Below, one piece after another: positions 58,450 to 64,000 of a stretch of 64,000 nucleotides of DNA; position 1 is the stretch's first letter, and every line of letters starts with the position of its first letter. A model generated the notes under the pieces. That model ran no database searches. It had not been told where the DNA came from and saw nothing but the letters and a program-made list of their open reading frames with translations. The position numbers and the translations under genes are program-made. Source of the stretch: Actinoplanes campanulatus (GTDB lineage: Bacteria > Actinomycetota > Actinomycetes > Mycobacteriales > Micromonosporaceae); assembly GCF_014647795.1 (NCBI RefSeq), contig NZ_BMPW01000023.1, positions 62,001 to 126,000 on the forward strand, in the 5' to 3' direction.

Positions 58450-59451
58450 TTACTTCGGGGCGCCCAGGTCGTCGAGGGCCTTGGTGGCGCCGCGGTGGAC
58501 GGTCACCGGGGCGGTCTGGCGGGCCGTCTCCAGCGTGATCTCCTTGGCCGCCGCGTTGGCCTGTTCGAGCTGGGCCTTGCGGTCGAAGAGGGTCCGGGTG
58601 AGCACGCAGGCCACGTCCGGGTCCAGGTCCTCGCGGACCAGCAGGACGTTCGGCACCACGATGGTCTTCACGTCCGCCGGGGTCCGGTAGGTGGCCGCCG
58701 GGATGACGCCCTCCTGGTAGACCTCGTTGATCTTCTGCATCTCCGGCAGCAGCGGGGTGATGTCCAGGAACTCGACCTGGTCGGCGCTGGTCGTGAGCAG
58801 GTCGGTGATGCCCGGGGTGGGCAGGCCGCCGGACCAGAACAGGGCGTCGATGGTGCCGTCCTTCATCCCGTCGACGGTCTTGGTGAGGTCCAGCTTCTGC
58901 GCCTGCACGTCGGTGTCCGGCTTCAGCCCGGCCGCGGTCAGCAGCCGGTTGGCGATCACCTCGGTGCCGGACTTCGGGGAGCCGGTCGAGACCCGTTTGC
59001 CCTTCATCCCGGCGACGTCGGAGATCCCGGCCGCCTTGCGGACGATCACCTGCGTGTAGTTGCTGTGGATCCGGGACAGCGCGGCCACCTTCTGCTTCTC
59101 GGTGAAGCTGCCGGTGCCGTTCACCGCGTCGGCGGCGGTGTCGGCCAGGGAGAAGGCGACGTCGTACGTGCCGGCCACCAGCTGCTGGATGTTCTGCACC
59201 GACGCGCCGGTCTCGGCCGCGGTGGCCTGGACTTTCCCGCCCACCGCGTTGATCTGCTCGGCGTACGCGTTGCCGAGGGCGAAGTAGACGCCCGTGGCGT
59301 TGCCCGTCGCGATGCCGATCCGGGTCGCGTCGGCCACCTCGCAGGTGACCGCGCCGCCGGTGTCGGTGCTCGCCGTGTCCTGCCGGCCGCCGCACGCCGC
59401 GGTCGCGACCGCGAGCATGCCGACCAGCACTGATCCCAGTATTCGTCTCAT
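58450..59451 (-). CDS. TAXI-family TRAP transporter solute-binding lipoprotein
   Basis: The start ATG 59451 (MRRILGSVLV) has AGGAGAGG ahead; product 333 residues. The lipobox is VATAACGG near residue 20. The TAXI pattern is clear: IGIATGNATGVYFALGNAYAEQIN, DVAFSLADTAADAVNG, and GKRVSTGSPKSGTEVIANRLL. It binds a dicarboxylate- or amino-acid-like ligand and delivers it to the fused permease. The gene is second in the operon and overlaps the permease stop by four bases. Confidence 0.94.
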   Translation of the reverse strand: MRRILGSVLVGMLAVATAACGGRQDTASTDTGGAVTCEVADATRIGIATGNATGVYFALGNAYAEQINAVGGKVQATAAETGASVQNIQQLVAGTYDVAFSLADTAADAVNGTGSFTEKQKVAALSRIHSNYTQVIVRKAAGISDVAGMKGKRVSTGSPKSGTEVIANRLLTAAGLKPDTDVQAQKLDLTKTVDGMKDGTIDALFWSGGLPTPGITDLLTTSADQVEFLDITPLLPEMQKINEVYQEGVIPAATYRTPADVKTIVVPNVLLVREDLDPDVACVLTRTLFDRKAQLEQANAAAKEITLETARQTAPVTVHRGATKALDDLGAPK

Positions 59452-61484
59452 GCCTCTCCTCCGGGTGGGGTGGTGGTGCAAGGGCGAATCTCCACGGGGG
59501 GCCGGTGCCGGCGCTTCTCACACGCCGCGACTGCGGCGGCGGCCAGCAGCGCCGCCAGCCCGGCCGCGATCGCCACCGGGTCCAGGTAGAGCAGCAGCAG
59601 GCCGGCGGCCGCGGCCAGTACCCGCGTCGCCGGGCCGGCCGGGCCGACGCCGGGCAGCCACGCGCCGGTCGCGACGGCCAGCCCGAACACGGCCAGCCCG
59701 GCCACCACCGTGGTCCAGAGGACGCCCACCAACGGCCCGCGGGCCAGCAGGTGCTCGCCGTTGGCGGTGAGCACGAAGGCGATCGGCGCGAGGAAGGCCG
59801 GCAGCGCGTACTTCAGCGCCTGCCACATGGTCGCGATGGCGCGGCCGCCGGTGATCGCGCTCGCGCCCACGGCGGCCAGCGCGGTCGGCGGGGTCACCTC
59901 GGACAGCACCGAGTAGTAGAAGACGAACATGGCCGCCGCCGGGGCCGGTACGCCGAGACCGAGCAGCGCCGGGCCGATGATCACCCAGCCGATGATGAAG
60001 CTGGCCGTCACCGGCACCGCCAGGCCCAGCAGGGCGAGCGCGAACGCGGCCAGCACCACGGTCAGCGCGAGGACTGCCTGCGGCTCGTCGGTGATCGCGC
60101 GGGCGCCGTTGACCAGCAGCGACGCCAGCTGGGCGCCGAGGCCGGTCTTGGTGGTGGTCGCGGTGATCACCCCGGCCGCGGCGCAGACCGCCACCACCGG
60201 GAGGACGCCGCGTACGCCCGCGGACAGCGCCGTGAAGATCCGGGGCGGGGTGAGCCGGTGCCGCCGGTCCAGGAAGGACAGCGCGCCGGCCAGGATCGTC
60301 GCGTACACCACCGAGCGGGTGGCGCTCATGCCCAGGGCCAGCAGCACCACGATGACGATCAGGGAGGAGAAGTGGTAGCCGAACCGGGTGAGCAGCCGCC
60401 AGGCGCTGGTGGGCGGGGCGTCGACGGCGCGGACCCCGTACCGGCGGACGTCGATCTCGACGGCGAGCAGGATGCCCAGGTAGTAGAGGACGGTCGGGAT
60501 CATCGCCCAGCCGAGGACGGTCAGGTAGGAGACGTTGAGGTACTCGGCCACGATGAACGCGGCCGCGCCCAGTGTCGGCGGCGACAGGATGGCGCCCACT
60601 CCGGCGGCCGCCAGCATGCCGCCGGCCTGCTCGGGTGGGTAGCCGGCGCGGCGCAGCATCGGCCAGGTCACGGCGCCGACGCTGACCGCGGTGGCCGTAC
60701 CGGATCCGGAGACCGTGCCGAGCAGGAAGCCGGCGGCGACCGCGGTGCGCCCGGCCGCGGAGCGTGACTTACGGAAGGCGGCGACCGACAGGTCGACGAA
60801 GAACCGGCTCGCCCCGGACAGGTCCAGCACCGCGCCGTAGATGGTGAACAGCACGATGTAGGTGGCCGCGACGTCCAGCGGGGTGCCGTAGAAGCCGCTG
60901 CCGGAGTTGTAGAGGGCGTCGACGATCTGTGCGAAGTCGAGTCCGGCGTGCGCGATCGGCCAGGTCTGCGGCAGCAGGCCGCCGTAGTAGCCGTACGCCA
61001 GGAAGGCCAGGCAGACCACCGGCAGCGCCCACCCGGTGGTGCGGCGGCAGGCCTCGATCACCAGGACGAGCAGGACCGCGCCGAAGACGATGTCGACCGG
61101 TTCGAGCAGCCCCTGCCGGTTCAGGAAGTCGTCGTAGCCGCCGGCGATCGGATAGAGACAGACCACCAGCGCGGCGCCGGCCAGGATCCAGTCGGTCACC
61201 CCGGGCGTCTCCCGGCCTTTGCCGAGACCCGATTTGTACGCGAGGAAGACGAGCGGCAGGGTCCCGGCCAGAAAGATGATCAGGTAGTACTGGCTGCCCT
61301 GGGCGAGCGGGCGGAACACCTGCCAGAGCACGAGCAGCGCGACGGCGAACGCGACGACCGAGACGAACACCCCGGCCCGGCCGCTCAGCTTTCGGGCGGG
61401 CCGCTCCTCCTCGTCGTAGTGCACCGCGGGCGGGTCCACCGGAGATCGATCGTCGCCCATGAAACGGACAGTACTAGGTAGCAT
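59448..61484 (-). CDS. TRAP transporter fused permease (4TM/12TM)
   Basis: The 678-residue product fuses the small and large TRAP membrane components: first a cluster of four to five helices (GVFVSVVAFAVALLVLWQVF, YLIIFLAGTLPLVFLAYKSG), then a DctM-like part with RTAVAAGFLLGTVSGSGTATAVSVGAVTWPMLRRAGYPPEQAGGMLAAAGVGAILSPPTLGAAAFIVAEYL, a family hallmark. It uses the sodium or proton gradient, not ATP. Start may be ATG 61484 with AGGAAGGG ahead or ATG 61460. The partner is the TAXI lipoprotein. Confidence 0.94.
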   Translation of the reverse strand: MLPSTVRFMGDDRSPVDPPAVHYDEEERPARKLSGRAGVFVSVVAFAVALLVLWQVFRPLAQGSQYYLIIFLAGTLPLVFLAYKSGLGKGRETPGVTDWILAGAALVVCLYPIAGGYDDFLNRQGLLEPVDIVFGAVLLVLVIEACRRTTGWALPVVCLAFLAYGYYGGLLPQTWPIAHAGLDFAQIVDALYNSGSGFYGTPLDVAATYIVLFTIYGAVLDLSGASRFFVDLSVAAFRKSRSAAGRTAVAAGFLLGTVSGSGTATAVSVGAVTWPMLRRAGYPPEQAGGMLAAAGVGAILSPPTLGAAAFIVAEYLNVSYLTVLGWAMIPTVLYYLGILLAVEIDVRRYGVRAVDAPPTSAWRLLTRFGYHFSSLIVIVVLLALGMSATRSVVYATILAGALSFLDRRHRLTPPRIFTALSAGVRGVLPVVAVCAAAGVITATTTKTGLGAQLASLLVNGARAITDEPQAVLALTVVLAAFALALLGLAVPVTASFIIGWVIIGPALLGLGVPAPAAAMFVFYYSVLSEVTPPTALAAVGASAITGGRAIATMWQALKYALPAFLAPIAFVLTANGEHLLARGPLVGVLWTTVVAGLAVFGLAVATGAWLPGVGPAGPATRVLAAAAGLLLLYLDPVAIAAGLAALLAAAAVAACEKRRHRPPVEIRPCTTTPPGGEA

Positions 61485-61513
61485 CCCTTCCTGTAACGAT
61501 CGTCGCCCCGATC

Positions 61514-61547
61514 AGGGAGCGCGCCCCCGGGTGGGGCCGCGCTCCCT
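61514..61547 (-). terminator. Terminator hairpin after the GH35 gene
   Basis: AGGGAGCGCG (61514-61523) pairs perfectly with CGCGCTCCCT (61538-61547). It lies 13 bases after the GH35 stop and followed by no T-tract. Confidence 0.75.
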
Positions 61548-61560
61548 CCCCCCGTTCGGG

Positions 61561-63816
61561 TCAGAGGGTGACGGTGGAGATCGTGCGGGCGGTCACCTCG
61601 ACCGTGTCGATGGCCAGCAGCTGGGTGTCGGTGGCGGCCAGCCGGGTGCGGGCCTCCTGCGGGACCGAGACCGGGGAGCCGGCGGCCAGGGGCAGCAGGT
61701 GCAGGGTGAGCTGGGCGCCGGCGCGGTAGCCGATGTCGGTGAGGTTGACGGTCCAGCCGGAGCCGTCCCAGTAGCGATCGGTGACGGTCCGGCCGTCGAC
61801 CCGCAGTTCGCCGACGTCGCCGGCCCAGATGACGCGCAGCAGCGGGTCGCGGGTGGGGTCGGCGGCGAACGCGGGCAGGCGCAGGCGGTAGACGGCGGCC
61901 AGTTCGTCGAAGACGTCGGCGGACGGGGCGGACGGGCGGCCCTCGTGCTTGCCGTAGCTGACCGGGACCGTGGTGGCGGCCGGGCGGAGCCGCTCGACGG
62001 TGACGTGCTCGGTCACCGGGGCGCTGCCCTGGGGCACCTCGACCGGGCGGAAGGCACGAAGCGACGGGTCGTATGCCCGTACGTCCGCGGCCTTGGCGGC
62101 CTTGACCGTCACCGTGCCGGAGGCGTCCCACTGGAGCTCGTCGTCGCTCAGCAGCAGGCGGCGGCCGCCGTCCTCGCGCACCCAGACCGATCCGGCCGCC
62201 TCGGCCGGGAGGACGAGCACGTCGAGACCACCGAGCCGAACCGGTTCGAAGCCCGGCGTGATGTCGTGAACGGAATCGGCCACGGCGATCTGGGGGGCGA
62301 TGCCCGGGGCGGCGATGAGGACGAGCGTGGGCACGTCGCCGGGCAGCAGGGTGAGCGCCGAGGCGGTGGCCCAGGTGATCGTGGTGCCGCCGGCCGTCAG
62401 GCGGAGCGGCCAGCGGGTGAGGGTGCCGGGCGGGATGTCGATCGGCCGTTCCGGCAACTCGATCACGCCGTTCTCGAGAGCGACCCGGAAGCGGGCGCCC
62501 CGGTAGGCGGGGAGCGGGAAGTGCGGCTGGTGCCGGGAGAGGAACAGGAAGCCGCTCTCTCCGTCGCTGCGCAGCGCCCACCGCAGGGTCTCGGAGTCCT
62601 CGACGTCGGCGGGCCGGACATCCGGAAGGCTGGACGGCATCTCCGCGAGCACATGACCGAACGCGGACAGGAAGGCGTGCTGGCGGCGCAGTTCGGCGTG
62701 GCTCGGGGCGAGCGTGCCGGCCTCCCCGATCGGCGCGTGGAAGTCGTAGCCGAGGCGGGCGATGTCGTTGGGGTAGCCGGTGGCGTGCGACTCGTGCATG
62801 TCCGGGCCGGGGTTGGTGCCGCCGGCGTACATGTAGTAGCCCTGCCAGGCCGAGCCGTTGCCGATCTTGCAGTGCGCGATGGCCGCCACGTCGAGCGCCT
62901 CGGGCCGCGGCCGCCGGTGGTAGGCGGTGGCCATGCCGCCGCCGAGCTCGCAGGTGGCGGGCGGGAACTCCTCGGACGGGGTGCGCGGGCCCCCGGAGGC
63001 GGCCGCGATCGCCTGAGCGCGGCGCACGTCGGCGCCGATGCCCGCGTCGTCCCAGACGTGGGAGAAGAAGTAGTGGTCGCGGAAGGTCGGGTCCCACGGC
63101 GCGCCGGCGTCCACCCAGAAGCCGTCGCCGTAGCCGCCGTAGAGCGGCAGCACCTCGGATGCGGGCAGGTCGGCGCCGCCCCACGCGGTGGCGGTCCACA
63201 GCGGAGCGGACATGCCGGCCGCACGGGCCAGGCGCTTGAGCGTGACGAGGTGCTGGGGCTGGTCGTAGAGCTCGTTCTCGAGCTGGATGCCGATGATCCG
63301 GTCGAAGCGGGAGCCGACGGCGGCCGCGATGGACGCGAACCAAGGTGCGACCAGTTCGAGATATGCCGGGTCGTCGGTGCGGTGCCGGACCGGGGCCTGC
63401 TGCACCCAGTCGGGGAAGCCGCCGTTGCGCGTCTCGCCGTGGCACCAGGGGCCGATCCGCAGGACCACGTCGAGGCCGGTCTCGACGGCCAGGTCGACGA
63501 ACGCGCCGACGTCCAGGTCGCCGTCGAAGCGGGTCTCCCCCGGCGTGGGCGCGTGGTGCAGCCAGAAGACGTAGCTGGCCACCACTGTCACGCCGCCGGC
63601 CTTCATCTGGCGCAGCCGCTCGGCCCAGCGCGCCCGCGGGACCCGGCTGTAGTGCAGCTCGCCGGAGACCGGGACGACCGGCACTCCGTCGCGGCTCAGA
63701 TAGCGGTTGGTCAGCGAAATGCCGTCCCGTACGTCTTCGGAGTTGCTCATCCGCGCCCGGCGCAGCGGCGTCGCCCAGGCTTGGTGGCGAACGGTGAGCG
63801 GCTCGAGCCACGACAT
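61561..63816 (-). CDS. Glycoside hydrolase family 35 beta-galactosidase
   Basis: ATG 63816 is decided by AAGGAGC ahead; product 751 residues. The N-terminal TIM barrel fits GH35: VPVSGELHYSRVPRARWAERLRQMKAGGVTVVASYVFW, GLDVVLRIGPWCHGETRNGGFPDWV, and GIQLENELYDQ with a probable acid/base glutamate. PPATCELGGGMATAYHRRP probably holds the nucleophile glutamate. The C-terminal 300 residues are beta domains. No signal peptide is seen, so it acts inside on imported galactosides. Two identical operators upstream suggest tight sugar control. Confidence 0.92.
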   Translation of the reverse strand: MSWLEPLTVRHQAWATPLRRARMSNSEDVRDGISLTNRYLSRDGVPVVPVSGELHYSRVPRARWAERLRQMKAGGVTVVASYVFWLHHAPTPGETRFDGDLDVGAFVDLAVETGLDVVLRIGPWCHGETRNGGFPDWVQQAPVRHRTDDPAYLELVAPWFASIAAAVGSRFDRIIGIQLENELYDQPQHLVTLKRLARAAGMSAPLWTATAWGGADLPASEVLPLYGGYGDGFWVDAGAPWDPTFRDHYFFSHVWDDAGIGADVRRAQAIAAASGGPRTPSEEFPPATCELGGGMATAYHRRPRPEALDVAAIAHCKIGNGSAWQGYYMYAGGTNPGPDMHESHATGYPNDIARLGYDFHAPIGEAGTLAPSHAELRRQHAFLSAFGHVLAEMPSSLPDVRPADVEDSETLRWALRSDGESGFLFLSRHQPHFPLPAYRGARFRVALENGVIELPERPIDIPPGTLTRWPLRLTAGGTTITWATASALTLLPGDVPTLVLIAAPGIAPQIAVADSVHDITPGFEPVRLGGLDVLVLPAEAAGSVWVREDGGRRLLLSDDELQWDASGTVTVKAAKAADVRAYDPSLRAFRPVEVPQGSAPVTEHVTVERLRPAATTVPVSYGKHEGRPSAPSADVFDELAAVYRLRLPAFAADPTRDPLLRVIWAGDVGELRVDGRTVTDRYWDGSGWTVNLTDIGYRAGAQLTLHLLPLAAGSPVSVPQEARTRLAATDTQLLAIDTVEVTARTISTVTL

Positions 63817-63840
63817 GGGATCAGCTCCTTGCGGGTTTGA

Positions 63841-63857
63841 CTGTAACCGGTCACAGG
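63841..63857. promoter_or_regulatory. Operator copy 1 (CTGTAACCGGTCACAGG) at the GH35 promoter
   Basis: A nearly perfect palindrome (one mismatch: CTGTAACC/GGTCACAG) 25 bp before the GH35 start. An identical 17-bp copy lies exactly 90 bp away. The pair brackets the likely promoter, a pattern typical of repression with looping. Confidence 0.65.
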
Positions 63858-63930
63858 CCGGCGAGCCCGAACGATACACAGGCGTAACGGGTGAGACGCA
63901 AGGGCTTGACACAACGCCGTAACAGCAGCA

Positions 63931-63947
63931 CTGTAACCGGTCACAGG
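63931..63947. promoter_or_regulatory. Operator copy 2, identical to the copy at 63841
   Basis: Same 17 bases as the first copy, 115 bp upstream of the GH35 start. A LacI-type regulator from elsewhere probably binds. Between the two copies lie further CGTTACG half-sites in leftward reading. A GCGAAACGCTTCC stretch near 63958 may belong to the next gene beyond the window. Confidence 0.6.
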
Positions 63948-64000
63948 GGCCGCACCGAGCGAAACGCTTCCGGCGCGGCGCCGTCCCCCGGCTTTCCGTT

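Noticed and set aside
61385-63811. An 808-codon minus-strand frame
   Set aside because: Arg/Pro-rich shadow of the GH35 gene in a neighbouring frame, with no recognisable domain.
63906-63936. Rightward TTGACA promoter for a gene beyond the window
   Set aside because: TTGACA is followed by no good -10 at 16-18 bp, so it was not listed as a feature.
1-64000. CRISPR arrays, insertion sequences, prophage or biosynthetic cluster
   Set aside because: No regularly spaced repeats, transposase or integrase motifs, phage genes, or polyketide/peptide synthetase modules are visible.

Overview
The window is very GC-rich, densely coded, high-GC Gram-positive (actinobacterial) chromosome. Lipobox and Tat signals, SigE-type sigma factor, DUF2637-type membrane protein, desaturase/ferredoxin-reductase pair, chemotaxis receptor and many LacI regulators together suggest a soil saprophyte, most likely of the Micromonosporaceae (Actinoplanes-like); the genus is inference, since no rRNA or marker gene is present. 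I see no transposase, integrase, prophage, CRISPR array or antibiotic gene cluster, so this reads as ordinary chromosome rich in carbohydrate use and sensing.

Layout. 1-2.1 kb: two divergent LacI regulators (the first runs off the left edge). 2.1-3.6 kb: an XRE-cupin regulator divergent from a methyltransferase with a histidine-rich head. 3.6-9.8 kb: a DUF2637-like multidomain membrane protein, a coiled-coil membrane protein, a MATE exporter, a secreted three-repeat protein and a secreted fascin-like protein. 9.9-23.3 kb: a pectin/uronate utilisation locus. Its leftward arm encodes a Gfo/Idh/MocA oxidoreductase, uronate isomerase, an enolase-superfamily sugar-acid dehydratase, a mannitol-dehydrogenase-family uronate reductase, a second oxidoreductase, a cupin and a secreted PL1 pectate lyase. 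Its rightward arm encodes a LacI regulator, an ABC sugar importer and a small membrane protein. The two arms share a control region with two LacI-type operators.

23.6-29.1 kb: Lrp regulator with alanine dehydrogenase, a chitin/cellulose-active LPMO, and a MetQIN methionine importer. 29.2-35.8 kb: a two-component system with a membrane protein, a PucR regulator, a DesA3-like desaturase with its reductase, and an ABM monooxygenase. 35.9-40 kb: GH4 glycosidase, PfkB kinase, a lone Phd/YefM-like protein, and a DinB-like enzyme. 40-43 kb: a chemoreceptor operon with an unknown protein and a GAF protein. 43-49.5 kb: a microbial PARG-like protein, then a MacB-type ABC efflux operon divergent from a DesK-like two-component system that probably controls it.

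49.6-56.6 kb: SRPBCC protein, a tightly coupled four-gene operon (CrtC/AttH-like Tat protein, a 71-residue protein, an APC antiporter, a small membrane protein), a histidine kinase broken by a one-base frameshift, and a ferric-reductase-like flavoprotein. 56.6-61.5 kb: tRNA-Cys and tRNA-Tyr, a SigE sigma factor with its membrane partner, and a TRAP/TAXI transporter. 61.6-64 kb: a GH35 beta-galactosidase with two identical operators upstream. Convergent gene pairs are commonly separated by strong perfect hairpins.
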